From the NCBI RefSeq assembly GCF_018256155.1, contig NZ_JAERLY010000007.1:1-64000 (forward strand): 64,000 nucleotides of DNA. Reading direction: 5' to 3'. Below are positions 37,701 to 45,121 of the stretch, one piece after another. This DNA comes from Gluconobacter sp. Dm-62. GTDB lineage: Bacteria > Pseudomonadota > Alphaproteobacteria > Acetobacterales > Acetobacteraceae. Below the pieces are notes generated by a model. The model ran no database searches. It was not told the DNA's origin and saw nothing but the letters and a program-made list of their open reading frames with translations. The position numbers were made by a program, and so were the translations under genes. Positions within the stretch are counted from its first letter, which is position 1; each line of letters opens with the position of its first letter.

Positions 37701-39993
37701 TCCGCATCAGGACCTATCGGTGTCACCGCTGCATGCCATGTATCTAGATGGCGTTCTGGTTCCGGCCGTCCTGCTGGTGAATGGCAGCACCATCCTTCAG
37801 GCCGAATGCATGGATGAAGTGGCCTATTTCCATGTCGAGCTGGAACACCACGACATCATCATCGCCAACGGCACACAGTCCGAGACCTTCGTGGACGATA
37901 ATTCCCGCGGCATGTTCCACAATGCGGGTGAATATGACTTCCTTTATCCGGATGCCGCTGCTGCTTCCGCCCGCTACTGCGCGCCCCGCGTCGAGGAAGG
38001 TGCACAGCTCGAAGCACTTCGCAGCCGCCTGAACCCGGCGTCCCCGAAAGCCACTGCACTGGCCCCGCTTCAGGGCTATGTGGATGTCGCAAGCCACCGC
38101 CATGTCACAGGCTGGGCCCGTGTCCCGGGCAGTGACGGGCCGGTCCGTCTGCAGATCATCGATAACGGGCTCGTTCTGGGTGAAGTCCTGGCGAACCTTG
38201 AGCGGGGCGATATCGGGAGTGCGTGCGGGTTCCATTTCGACATTCCGGGCGGTCTGTCCTCTCTGGAACGTCATGTTCTGGAAGTGCGTCGTGCGGACGA
38301 TCACGCGGCGCTCGGCCACAGTCCGTGGATGATGGATCTGGCCGAACCGAAAGCACGTCAGGCCATTGTTGCGTCCACCCCCGTCACGCCGATGGATGGC
38401 TGCATCGATATCGCAACGCGCAACCGGATCACTGGCTGGGTCTTCAGCCCTGCTACGCCGGATCAGGCTGTAAGCCTGCAGATCGTTGATAACGGTGTCG
38501 TTCTTGCATCCGTAGTCGCCAATGGTCGCCGTCCGGATGTGGCGCGAACCGGTCGTCCGATGCTGTGCGGCTTCGATGTTCTGCTGCCCGGTGGTCTGTC
38601 ACCCATGACGCGCCATGTTCTGGAAATCCGCCGCAGTTCTGATGGTGCCCTGCTGGGTGAGCCGCAGATCCTCGAACCTGCCCGGACTTTCGACGCCGAC
38701 ATGACCCGCAGCATCGCGCGGGCCGTGGCCGCAGCGGCGGACGATCAGGACGGCGATCAGGTCCTGTCCTTCCTGCTCGCGCAGGCGGAGAAACTCCGTC
38801 AGGCACGCTCGGACGCCACAAGCGGCATGGCGACGGCAACGCTCGGAGCCGCAATGCGCCGTCGCGGCATGGCCACGCAGGAGCCCGTCATGCGCAAACG
38901 GGCGCTGGTCATCGACGGGCAGCATCCGGACGCGAAACGTGATGCCGGATCGCAGGCCATCCTGTCGCATATGACGGCGCTCGAAGCGCTGGGTTACGAC
39001 GTGTTCTTCATCGCGGCGGACCAGATGGACCGGACGTCCACACTGGACGCCCTGCCCGGCGCAACCGTTCTCGGTCAGCCGTTCTTCGCTTCGGTGGAGG
39101 ATGTGCTGCGTCGTCAGGCGAACAGCTTTGACGTCGTCTACCTGCATCGCGAGGACATTGCGACGCGCTATATGGCGCTGGTGCGCCGTCATCAGGGCAA
39201 CGCCCGCGTGCTGTACAGCGTCGCGGATCTGCACTTCCTGCGCCTCGCCCGTCAGGCAGCAGTTCAGGGACGCCCCGAACTGGTGGCACAGGCGAACCAG
39301 ACGCGCGTTGCAGAATACAGGGCCGCTCTTCAGGCCGACGCCGTCCTGACGCATTCCGAAGCCGAAGCCGCACAGCTTCGCAAGGATCTGCCACAGGCCA
39401 GCGTGCATGTGGTGCCCTGGGCCATTCCTGCACAGACAGGCCATGCGGACGGCAAAAACGACGTGGTGTTCGTTGGCAATTACGCCCACGCGCCCAACGC
39501 TGACGCGGCCCGCTGGCTGGTGAATGAGATCATGCCGGCCGTCTGGGCGGCTGATCCGACCATCTGCTGTACGCTGGTTGGTGCGGACATGCCGCAGAGC
39601 ATCCATGCCCTCGCCGATGAGCGCATCCGGGTTCTCGGCCATGCGCAGGATCTGGGAGCGGTTCTCGCGGCCCATCGTCTGAGTGTCGCCCCACTGCGTT
39701 TCGGAGCGGGCATCAAGGGCAAGGTTATTGAAAGTCTCGCCTCCGGCCTGCCCTGCGTCATGACGCCGGTCGCGGCGGAAGGGCTTACGCTGCCGGGAGC
39801 ACTTGAGGATCTCGTGCAGGCGGATGCTGCTGCTTTGGCCGAGCAGATCGTGGCCCTGCACAATGCGGGGGATGTGTCTGGGGTGGTCGAAGCCGGTCAG
39901 GCGTTTGCAGACCAGACCTTCTCTGTGGAGGCTGTCACCACGGCCCTCGAACAGGCCCTGAGCTGCAAGCCTGCTCTGCGCGCCGCCGTCTGA
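34738..39993 (+). CDS. ExeM-like nuclease / Hint / glycosyltransferase fusion protein
   Basis: 1751 residues. In order: lamin-tail domain (1-170, LLINEFMFNPS); Gly/Ser/Thr linker (185-240); OB-fold segment (about 238-345); EEP nuclease/phosphatase domain (about 505-795) with SDYNIENF, VQEIQDD, VNVHLSS, GDFND and SDHDPS, all expected catalytic residues; AIDA-like repeats (800-910); Hint_2 domain starting at Cys920 (TPCYCRGT) with GDLIQT, RWIGRR, SPLHAMYLDG; two beta modules (about 1115-1200 and 1220-1312, YVDVASHRHVTGWAR and CIDIATRNRITGWVF); and a GT4-like glycosyltransferase (about 1388-1751) with RFGAGIKGKVIESLASG. LTD-OB-EEP is the ExeM extracellular nuclease plan. No N-terminal signal peptide is seen. 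The Hint-module-GT part is collinear with the two genes at 9819-15058. Confidence 0.9.
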   Translation: MASKLLINEFMFNPSASGDPDEFIEVKGDSSTDYSAWSLIVVDGDGSVAGKVDNVFTVGTTNSDGYWVTPFQTNVLQNGTQTVLLVKDFTGKVGDDLDTANGGTFTSTPWSEIGDTIAVSDGGKGDPTYAGAPVLTGSIISGASRIPDGTDTDSTSDWVADDPSLSGITGYGTTAAAGTVLVTPGAANDGTSSGGSTGGSGGSDTGGSDSGGTGTGSGSDTGGTGTGTGSDTTTPQNLTVQQINGTGYYSPYANASVMTTGVVTAVDTNGSIGFWIQQTNADKNTVGSTGIFIYAGKTATLPTVGETVSVTGTVTNYSGTSWSKSLTLPEINLVSYTDTGAAYVNVIPAVVGQGGLTVPAASYLGDMTQAIDLNKSTAALSPDTNALDFYRNLIGQVITLHDAVAVGATASNATWVVPDDGNGLLTPTGALQETADSVNTQRIELYYDSGVTPGSAISAEVGDKLGDITGVLTYYNGIYELVPTTQVTVLHTETPAPVTSLHKDDQNLLVSDYNIENFNALDPANADRLKQVAQIIVNNLDSPDVLAVQEIQDDSGTTNDGTVSAEQNLAALVKAIADAGGPTYSWAQVDPTNNASGGVSGGNIRSVFLYNPERVSLAAPVTTIGDEELASGTFKNTRLPLVGTFEFNGQTVTLVNVHLSSQAGSSELYGATQPPVNHGGTTGTVNNRIAQAQYITNYVNGLTSSDPTAKVGILGDFNDTEWSDAQQVYTNAGLTDMSSTEDPSNRYTYIFEGNAESLDHTIGSSSFASAGKFETIHVNTGSLTGESDHDPSVTLLEMTDYSATNGASLSNVSLASGQTAAVHSGSTASGITVGDGSRLALYAGSAANGISVASGAKIDLPELAWSRDATTTLTDASTLQVTSGSNTYTISLNGAYDADFFSLTADGSGGTMLLAEGTPCYCRGTLILTDRGEVPVEALRIGDLIQTATNGLRPIRWIGRRSYSGTFANGNRDIMPVVFRSGALGHGLPHQDLSVSPLHAMYLDGVLVPAVLLVNGSTILQAECMDEVAYFHVELEHHDIIIANGTQSETFVDDNSRGMFHNAGEYDFLYPDAAAASARYCAPRVEEGAQLEALRSRLNPASPKATALAPLQGYVDVASHRHVTGWARVPGSDGPVRLQIIDNGLVLGEVLANLERGDIGSACGFHFDIPGGLSSLERHVLEVRRADDHAALGHSPWMMDLAEPKARQAIVASTPVTPMDGCIDIATRNRITGWVFSPATPDQAVSLQIVDNGVVLASVVANGRRPDVARTGRPMLCGFDVLLPGGLSPMTRHVLEIRRSSDGALLGEPQILEPARTFDADMTRSIARAVAAAADDQDGDQVLSFLLAQAEKLRQARSDATSGMATATLGAAMRRRGMATQEPVMRKRALVIDGQHPDAKRDAGSQAILSHMTALEALGYDVFFIAADQMDRTSTLDALPGATVLGQPFFASVEDVLRRQANSFDVVYLHREDIATRYMALVRRHQGNARVLYSVADLHFLRLARQAAVQGRPELVAQANQTRVAEYRAALQADAVLTHSEAEAAQLRKDLPQASVHVVPWAIPAQTGHADGKNDVVFVGNYAHAPNADAARWLVNEIMPAVWAADPTICCTLVGADMPQSIHALADERIRVLGHAQDLGAVLAAHRLSVAPLRFGAGIKGKVIESLASGLPCVMTPVAAEGLTLPGALEDLVQADAAALAEQIVALHNAGDVSGVVEAGQAFADQTFSVEAVTTALEQALSCKPALRAAV
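35305..35440 (+). repeat. Low-complexity Gly/Ser/Thr linker region
   Basis: About 45 codons of GGS, GTG and GSDTGG units joining the lamin-tail and OB parts of the fusion protein. The DNA repeats are imperfect and length may vary between strains by slippage. Confidence 0.7.
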
Positions 39994-40004
39994 ATCCGGC
40001 ATGA

Positions 40005-40030
40005 ACCCGGGCGGCTTTGTCCGCCCGGGT
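40005..40030. terminator. Terminator between fusion gene and tautomerase
   Basis: Perfect 10-base arms ACCCGGGCGG (40005-40014) and CCGCCCGGGT (40021-40030) with loop CTTTGT, between two convergent stop codons. Confidence 0.75.
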
Positions 40031-40043
40031 GACTGCGTTCAGA

Positions 40044-40451
40044 TCATGACGCCTTGGGAGTGCCCAGCTTTCCGTTCAGGAACTGGGCCTCCCCATTGCC
40101 GAACGACCAGTCGGCATCCGTGTTTTCAACATAATTCACGATGACATCGCTCGGTGCGATATCGCATTTCCGGTCCAGCGCTTCAGTCAGGATCCGGAAG
40201 AAGGCGGTCTTTTCCTCGACGGTCCGCGGGCGCGTGGTGATCGAGACGATCATCACGTCGTCGGTCCGGGGAATACCCAGCCCTGTATCCTCGATCCGCA
40301 CCCGGCTTTTCTTATGTTCGTAAATGATCTGGTATCGGTCGCGGGGCGGCACGTGAAAGGCGTCAAGCACGGCCTGATGGGCCGTATCAAGAATTGCAGC
40401 CAGCTCGGTTTCGGAGCGGCCCTCCAGTAAATCAAAGCGGATAAGGGGCAT
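40044..40451 (-). CDS. Tautomerase (4-oxalocrotonate tautomerase superfamily)
   Basis: 135 residues starting MPLIRFDLLEG; Pro2 becomes the catalytic N-terminal base after Met removal. The two beta-alpha-beta units (SETELAAILDTAHQAVLDAF and KTAFFRILTEALDRKC) match the longer two-unit tautomerases. The helix after VPPRDRYQIIYEH resembles the cis-3-chloroacrylic acid dehalogenase/malonate semialdehyde decarboxylase side of the superfamily. The physiological substrate is not known. It is a single gene ended by the shared hairpin. Confidence 0.87.
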   Translation of the reverse strand: MPLIRFDLLEGRSETELAAILDTAHQAVLDAFHVPPRDRYQIIYEHKKSRVRIEDTGLGIPRTDDVMIVSITTRPRTVEEKTAFFRILTEALDRKCDIAPSDVIVNYVENTDADWSFGNGEAQFLNGKLGTPKAS

Positions 40452-40618
40452 GGAACGTCTCCCGTGGTCAGGCCATAAAGCCAGAACCAGAGCATGACGG
40501 CACCGCTGAGGTTTCAGGAAGTCAATTCATCCTGACCATTCATGGCAACCCGGTATCGGCCGCAAATCAGGCGGGAGCCTGATCGGGTGGATAGTGGATT
40601 TTCTGGAAAAAGAGGACC

Positions 40619-40704
40619 TGGTGGAGAGAGTTGGATTCGAACCAACGTAGGCGTACGCCAGCGGATTTACAGTCCGCCCCCTTTAGCCACTCGGGCACCT
40701 CTCC
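40619..40704 (-). tRNA. tRNA-Tyr(GTA)
   Basis: Read on the minus strand, the 86-base gene begins GGAGAGGTGCCCGAGTGG and has anticodon loop ACTGTAAAT (anticodon GTA), a long variable arm as expected for tRNA-Tyr, and T loop GGTTCGAATCC. The 7-bp acceptor stem has one G-U pair, followed by discriminator A and an encoded CCA at 40621-40619. Confidence 0.95.
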
Positions 40705-40773
40705 GGGTCGGCGGTTCAGATATGGCGGATTGACGGCTATGTCAATTCCCTGTTGTCGATTATATGCTTTTTT

Positions 40774-41619
40774 ATGGCCAGAAGATCTCCCTCCCGCTCC
40801 GCCCCCGATCGTTCCACGGATCGCCCCTCCTCTCCCGCCGGACATGCCGCGCAGACACGCCCCGCCGGTGAGCGCTCAAAAGAGCGCGGCGGCCGGTCCG
40901 GTCGTGGGAATGGCGGCAACTCCGGCCCCGGCTACTGGATTTACGGACACCATGCCGTACAGGCCGCGCTCGCCAATCCCGAGCGCGTCATCCATGACTT
41001 TCTGGCGACGCGCGAAGCCGCGGCTGCGTTCGAAAGCGGCTCGCGTAAGCCGCAGATCGTGGACCGTGAGCGCCTCGACAAGCTGTGTGAGCGCGATGCC
41101 GTTCATCAGGGTCTCTGCCTGCGGGTCGAGCCTCTGGAGACGCTCGCCATTCCCGATATCGTCGAGCGCAAGGGCCCGGTTCTGGTGCTGGATCAGGTGA
41201 CGGATCCGCGCAATATAGGCGCCATTCTCCGCTCTGCCGCAGCATTCGGCGCGGCAGCACTTCTGGTGCAGGATCGCAATGCGCCGCAGGAAAGCGGTGC
41301 GATGGCGAAGGCGGCTTCCGGCGCGCTGGACGTCGTGCCGATCCTGCGTGAGGTCAATCTCTCCCGTGCGCTTCAGGCGCTTCAGGCAGAGGACTTCTGG
41401 GTTGTCGGATTGGATGCCGGGGGGACGCGACTGGATGGCAAGAGCTTTGCCGGGCGTCGCGTGGCGCTGGTTCTGGGTGCCGAAGGCGCGGGGCTGCGTC
41501 GTCTGACGCGCGAGACCTGTGACGAGATCGCCAGCGTTTACATGCCCGGCGACATGGAGAGCCTGAACGTCTCCAATGCCGCCGCCGTGGCGCTTTACGA
41601 GCTGGTTCGCCCGGTCTGA
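40774..41619 (+). CDS. rlmB: 23S rRNA (guanosine-2'-O)-methyltransferase, TrmH/RlmB family
   Basis: 281 residues from the ATG at 40774 (MARRSPS); a TTG start at 40753 is less likely. The first 50 residues are basic, Ser/Arg/Gly-rich and disordered. Then come an RNA-binding substrate domain (YWIYGHHAVQAALANPERVI) and a SPOUT methyltransferase core with motif 1 DPRNIGAILRSAAAFGA, motif 2 VLGAEGAGL and motif 3 SLNVSNAAAVALYE forming the knotted SAM site. RlmB methylates G2251 in the peptidyl-transferase centre. The gene is divergent from tRNA-Tyr and ends at a perfect hairpin. Confidence 0.92.
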   Translation: MARRSPSRSAPDRSTDRPSSPAGHAAQTRPAGERSKERGGRSGRGNGGNSGPGYWIYGHHAVQAALANPERVIHDFLATREAAAAFESGSRKPQIVDRERLDKLCERDAVHQGLCLRVEPLETLAIPDIVERKGPVLVLDQVTDPRNIGAILRSAAAFGAAALLVQDRNAPQESGAMAKAASGALDVVPILREVNLSRALQALQAEDFWVVGLDAGGTRLDGKSFAGRRVALVLGAEGAGLRRLTRETCDEIASVYMPGDMESLNVSNAAAVALYELVRPV

Positions 41620-41639
41620 GAGACAGGCGCTGAACGGAT

Positions 41640-41666
41640 CTCCGGGAGCAGGACATACTCCCGGAG
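41640..41666. terminator. Terminator between rlmB and the old yellow enzyme gene
   Basis: Perfect 9-base arms CTCCGGGAG (41640-41648) and CTCCCGGAG (41658-41666), between convergent stop codons at 41619 and 41676. Confidence 0.65.
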
Positions 41667-41675
41667 CTCTGAAAG

Positions 41676-42761
41676 TCAGTTGGGGCCGGATGTGGCGGAC
41701 GGGTAGTCCGTGTATCCTTCCGCGCCCTGACTGTACCAGGTCTTCATGTTGTCCGGCTGAAGGGCGATGCCGCGGGCGAAGCGCTCCGGCAGGTCGGGGT
41801 TCGAGATGAACTTGCGGCCAAAGGCGATCGCATCGGCGTGGCCTTCCGCCAGGACTTTCTGGGCGCTCTCGAACGTATAGTCCTGATTGAGCACCAGCGG
41901 GCGGGTGAAGACCTTGCGGATCTGCGGGGACAGCTTGGGCTGATCCGTTTTTCCGAACGTGCCATCCGGGCCGGGTTCCCGCAGCTCAAGCCATGCCACG
42001 CCCAGATCCTGAAGCAGCTTTGCCGCCGGGATAAAGACCGTTTCCGGCGCGCTGTCGATGCAGCCCTGCGTGTCTCCATTGGGGGAAAGGCGCACGCCGG
42101 TGCGTTCGGCACCGATGGTCGCAATGACGCGCTCGGTAACTTCCTTCAGGAAGCGGATGCGGTTTTCGGGAACACCACCATACTCGTCCGTCCGCAAGTT
42201 CGTGCCGTTTCGCAGGAACTCGTCGATGAGATAGCCATTGGCGGCATGGATCTGCACCCCGTCGAAACCGGCGCGGATGGCATTGCGGGCCGCGTTCTCA
42301 TAGTCGTTCAGGATACGGCTGATATCGGCGGCATCCAGCGCGCGGGCTTCTTCGAACGGCTTCTTGCCTTCGTAGGTATGGACTTCGCCCGGAGCGGTCG
42401 TGGGAGACGGCGAGACGGGCTGCGTTCCGGTAACGGAGGAATGCACCATGCGGCCCATATGCCAGAGCTGGCAGACGATCTTTCCGCCCTTTGCGTGCAC
42501 TCCGGCAACAATCGGCTTCCAGGCCTCGACCTGTGCGTCGGACCAGATTCCCGGAGCAAACGGCCACCCCAGACCTTCACGGGAAATGCCTGTGGCTTCA
42601 GTGATGATGAGCCCGGCACTGGCGCGCTGGGCGTAGTATTCCGCCATGATGGGGGTGGGTACGGCATCCTTGTCTGCGCGTCCCCGGGTCAGCGGGGACA
42701 TCACGATCCGGTTTTTCGCGTGAATGGGACCGAAATCAATGGGATCGAACAGGGTTGGCAT
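41676..42761 (-). CDS. Old yellow enzyme-family alkene reductase (NemA-like)
   Basis: 361 residues. FMN- and substrate-site motifs are clear: MSPLTRGRAD, QLWHMGRMVH, IHAANGYLIDEFLRNGTN, RLSPNGDTQG and the C-terminal IAFGRKFISNPDLPERF. Such enzymes reduce the activated double bond of enones, N-ethylmaleimide or nitrate esters with NADPH. The ATG at 42761 has AGGAG seven bases upstream. It is divergent from an ArsR regulator, with two dyad operators between them, so it is probably induced by reactive electrophiles, as nemA is in E. coli through a different repressor family. Confidence 0.92.
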   Translation of the reverse strand: MPTLFDPIDFGPIHAKNRIVMSPLTRGRADKDAVPTPIMAEYYAQRASAGLIITEATGISREGLGWPFAPGIWSDAQVEAWKPIVAGVHAKGGKIVCQLWHMGRMVHSSVTGTQPVSPSPTTAPGEVHTYEGKKPFEEARALDAADISRILNDYENAARNAIRAGFDGVQIHAANGYLIDEFLRNGTNLRTDEYGGVPENRIRFLKEVTERVIATIGAERTGVRLSPNGDTQGCIDSAPETVFIPAAKLLQDLGVAWLELREPGPDGTFGKTDQPKLSPQIRKVFTRPLVLNQDYTFESAQKVLAEGHADAIAFGRKFISNPDLPERFARGIALQPDNMKTWYSQGAEGYTDYPSATSGPN

Positions 42762-42790
42762 CAGTTGTCTCCTCTGGACAGGTCGTCATA

Positions 42791-42844
42791 TTGTTCGACA
42801 ATAATCGAACAAGGCAAGCCTTTTGTTTGATAAGACTCGAACAA
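42791..42844. promoter_or_regulatory. Two tandem dyad operators between the reductase and ArsR genes
   Basis: Site 1 is TTGTTCGA-N6-TCGAACAA (42791-42812); site 2 is TTGTTTGA-N6-TCGAACAA (42823-42844). The half-sites are shared and the centres are 32 bases apart, about three helical turns, so two dimers would bind one face of the DNA. The position covers both divergent promoters. Confidence 0.75.
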
Positions 42845-42887
42845 AGCAGATGTTGCGATAAAACCTCAGGAAAGGGATAAGAACGCC

Positions 42888-43187
42888 ATGGCTGCCTATG
42901 ACCATCCCGCCCCAGAGACGTTTGAACTGACGATCGTGCTCCGCGCCCTGGCCGATCCTGCACGTCTGGAGATCGTCCGGCATCTGGAGCGGGTCGGGGA
43001 AGCAAACTGCGCCACGCTGATCGGAACGCGGCCCAAATCCAGCATGTCGCATCATTTTCAGGTTCTGCGGGACAGCGGGATTCTGCGAACGCGCATCGAA
43101 GGCGTCCAGCATCGCAACTCCCTGCGCCGCGAGGAACTCGACATGCGGTTCCCCGGGCTTCTGGCGGCCATTCTCAAGGCGCCCTGA
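42888..43187 (+). CDS. ArsR-family transcriptional repressor
   Basis: 99 residues with a winged HTH: ALADPARLEIVRHLERVGEANCATL followed by KSSMSHHFQVLRDSGILRTR as recognition helix and wing. One Cys (residue about 41) near the HTH could sense electrophiles; the classical metal-binding ELCVCDL motif is absent. It is divergent from the old yellow enzyme gene with two dyad operators in the gap, so it most likely represses both. Ribosome site is weak (AAAGGGA, distant). Confidence 0.87.
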   Translation: MAAYDHPAPETFELTIVLRALADPARLEIVRHLERVGEANCATLIGTRPKSSMSHHFQVLRDSGILRTRIEGVQHRNSLRREELDMRFPGLLAAILKAP

Positions 43188-43195
43188 AGAACATC

Positions 43196-43672
43196 TCAGT
43201 TCTTGCGCCAGATTTCTTCGTGGATGCAGGTTGCGAACACCAGCCAGACGAAGAACGGCACCTGCATCGAGGCCGCCTTGCAGTCCACCTTGTGCGCCGT
43301 GCAGATCGAAGCACCCGACGTCATGATCAGGCCAATGCAGATGGCCAGACCTGTCCCAAGCTGGCGCTTGCGGAATACGAAGAACGGGAACCCCGCCACC
43401 CCCGCGACACACAGTGCCCAGAGGACCAGCGCCGTCGTCCGGCAACAGGACTTTTCAGCACGCAGAAGCCGGTAGCCCGACCAAGCCAGCAGACCATCCA
43501 GCAGGGTCCAGATCACGGCATAGGCCGGTCCGGGCGGATTGAAATGCGGCTTGTTCAGCCGGTTGTACCACCGGCGGGTGGACAGGTCGTCGGCCGGGCT
43601 GATCTCCCGGGCGGCATACTGAACTCCGAAAACCGTGCCGGCGGCGAGGACCGCATCAACCAGACGTCCCAT
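43196..43672 (-). CDS. TspO/MBR family tryptophan-rich sensory protein
   Basis: 158 residues with five hydrophobic segments. The family signature WYNRLNKPHFNPPGPAYAVIW (split here at the Trp-Pro core) and the DGLLAWSGYRLL helix are present. TspO binds porphyrins and other hydrophobic ligands in bacterial membranes and affects photosynthetic or stress gene expression. The C-terminus is longer than usual and Cys-containing (CTAHKVDC). It lies convergent to the ArsR gene, nine bases away. Confidence 0.82.
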   Translation of the reverse strand: MGRLVDAVLAAGTVFGVQYAAREISPADDLSTRRWYNRLNKPHFNPPGPAYAVIWTLLDGLLAWSGYRLLRAEKSCCRTTALVLWALCVAGVAGFPFFVFRKRQLGTGLAICIGLIMTSGASICTAHKVDCKAASMQVPFFVWLVFATCIHEEIWRKN

Positions 43673-43693
43673 AATCCCTGATCCTTCATAAAT

Positions 43694-43718
43694 CCTGCTG
43701 CCTTAACGCGGCAGCAGG
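43694..43718. terminator. Hairpin between small membrane protein and TspO genes
   Basis: Perfect arms CCTGCTGCC (43694-43702) and GGCAGCAGG (43710-43718) with a seven-base loop, ten bases past the stop of the leftward gene ending at 43728. Confidence 0.6.
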
Positions 43719-43727
43719 GCTTACGGT

Positions 43728-44111
43728 TCAGGGGACCGGGGAGGCCGATGGCGCGGGCGTGCCGAAATCGAGCTCGGCCGCGATCTTCCCGGCATCCGGA
43801 TTCCACAGTAGGACCCGGTCACTTCCGGCACCACTGAGCGTCACCGCCATCAGGCCATCGGGACGGGCTGTGACCCCCGTAATGTGCTCGCCCGCGCCAA
43901 GCGGAAGTGCCAGACGGGAAAAGCCCCCATCAGTCAGCGGCACGGTTGCCGTTACACTCGGGCGCGGATGAAGGAAGCGATAGGCAATCACGCCAATCAG
44001 CCCGAAAACGGCCGCGATAATCAGCACGCCCATTAAAATTACAGCGGCCAGAAGCGCTTTTGGTGTCTGCGACTCGCTGTTCGCCATTTCCTCGGCTACA
44101 CCCTGTGTCAT
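43728..44111 (-). CDS. Single-pass membrane protein, hypothetical
   Basis: 127 residues from the ATG at 44111 (MTQGVAEEMANSES); 44087 is an alternative. One transmembrane helix is clear (residues about 20-45, ALLAAVILMGVLIIAAVFG), placing a C-terminal part with TARPDGLMAVTLSGAGSDRV and LLWNPDAGKIAAELDFG in the periplasm. The latter reads like one or two WD/YVTN-type propeller strands, too few for a full propeller. The ATG overlaps the divergent rluD ATG through the shared CATG. Confidence 0.7.
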   Translation of the reverse strand: MTQGVAEEMANSESQTPKALLAAVILMGVLIIAAVFGLIGVIAYRFLHPRPSVTATVPLTDGGFSRLALPLGAGEHITGVTARPDGLMAVTLSGAGSDRVLLWNPDAGKIAAELDFGTPAPSASPVP

Positions 44112-45078
44112 GTCTGATCCTGTTTCCCCATTCCGTCTTGTTGTCGATGCGTCCACGGCTGGCCAGAGGGCCGACCGGGCGCTGGCGGACGCCATCGGCA
44201 CGGTTTCACGCTCCCGGGTCAAGGCCCTGATTGAAAGCGGCAATCTTTCCGTCAATGGAAAGACGGTCTACGAGCCGGCGGAAACGCTGCGTGACGGCAT
44301 GGAACTGCTGCTGACATTCCCGGCGCCCACCCCTGCCCGGCCCATCGCGGAACAGATCCCGCTCAACATCCTTTATGAAGACGACGACCTGATCGTGCTC
44401 GACAAGCAGGCGGGGCTGGTCACCCATCCGGCTCCCGGAAACGAGACTGGCACACTGGTCAACGCCCTGCTCGGCCATTGCGGCGAAGGATTCGAGGGGA
44501 TTGGCGGCGAGAAGCGTCCGGGAATCGTGCATCGTCTGGACAAGGACACGTCCGGTCTGATGGTCGTGGCCAAGACGGCGATGGTCCATAACGCGCTGTC
44601 AGACGCCTTTGCCGCCCGCGACATCGACCGCGCCTATCTGGCCCTTGCCTGGGGGCTGCTTCCTGCCGAGGGCGAGTTCGATGGCAATATCGGCCGCGAC
44701 AAACGGGACCGCAAACGCATGGCGGTCGTGGGCCATGGCGGCAAGGTTGCCCTGACACGCTTCAGGCTGATTGAACCCTATCAGGCGGCCGTGTCCCTGA
44801 TCGAATGTCGCCTCGCCACTGGACGCACCCATCAGATCCGTGTTCACCTTTCAAATGCAGGCCACCCCCTGCTCGGCGATCCGGTCTATCTGCGCCGGAT
44901 TCCCGCGGCGGCGCGTGGTCTGTCGCAGGATGCGAAGGAAGCGGCCCTTGATTTCCCCCGTCAGGCGCTCCATGCGACCCGACTCGGATTTATCCATCCG
45001 CGGACAAAAAAGCAGCTTTCCTTCGAAACCGCGCCTCCCGAAGACTTCCAGGCCTTGAAAAAGCGACTGATCGGCTAA
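44110..45078 (+). CDS. rluD: 23S rRNA pseudouridine synthase RluD
   Basis: 322 residues. An S4 RNA-binding domain (residues about 15-70, RADRALADAI, SRVKALIESGNLSVNGK) is followed by the synthase core: LYEDDDLIVLDKQAGLVTHP, the catalytic loop HRLDKDTSGLMV with the essential Asp, and LATGRTHQIRVHLSNAGHPLLGD. RluD makes pseudouridines 1911, 1915 and 1917 in helix 69. The start ATG shares two bases with the opposite gene start and lacks a strong ribosome site, so a leaderless or internal start is possible. Confidence 0.92.
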   Translation: MSDPVSPFRLVVDASTAGQRADRALADAIGTVSRSRVKALIESGNLSVNGKTVYEPAETLRDGMELLLTFPAPTPARPIAEQIPLNILYEDDDLIVLDKQAGLVTHPAPGNETGTLVNALLGHCGEGFEGIGGEKRPGIVHRLDKDTSGLMVVAKTAMVHNALSDAFAARDIDRAYLALAWGLLPAEGEFDGNIGRDKRDRKRMAVVGHGGKVALTRFRLIEPYQAAVSLIECRLATGRTHQIRVHLSNAGHPLLGDPVYLRRIPAAARGLSQDAKEAALDFPRQALHATRLGFIHPRTKKQLSFETAPPEDFQALKKRLIG

Positions 45079-45092
45079 ACCTTAAAAGGCCA

Positions 45093-45121
45093 TTGACTTT
45101 TTTGGCTGAACCTGTCATAAA
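45093..45121 (+). promoter_or_regulatory. Probable promoter of rpoH
   Basis: TTGACT (45093-45098), a 17-base spacer and CATAAA (45116-45121) match a sigma-70 promoter. It would give a leader of about 195 bases before the rpoH ATG. The leader has several GC-rich stems (for example around 45183-45265) and could fold over the AAGGAG ribosome site at 45307. Confidence 0.6.
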
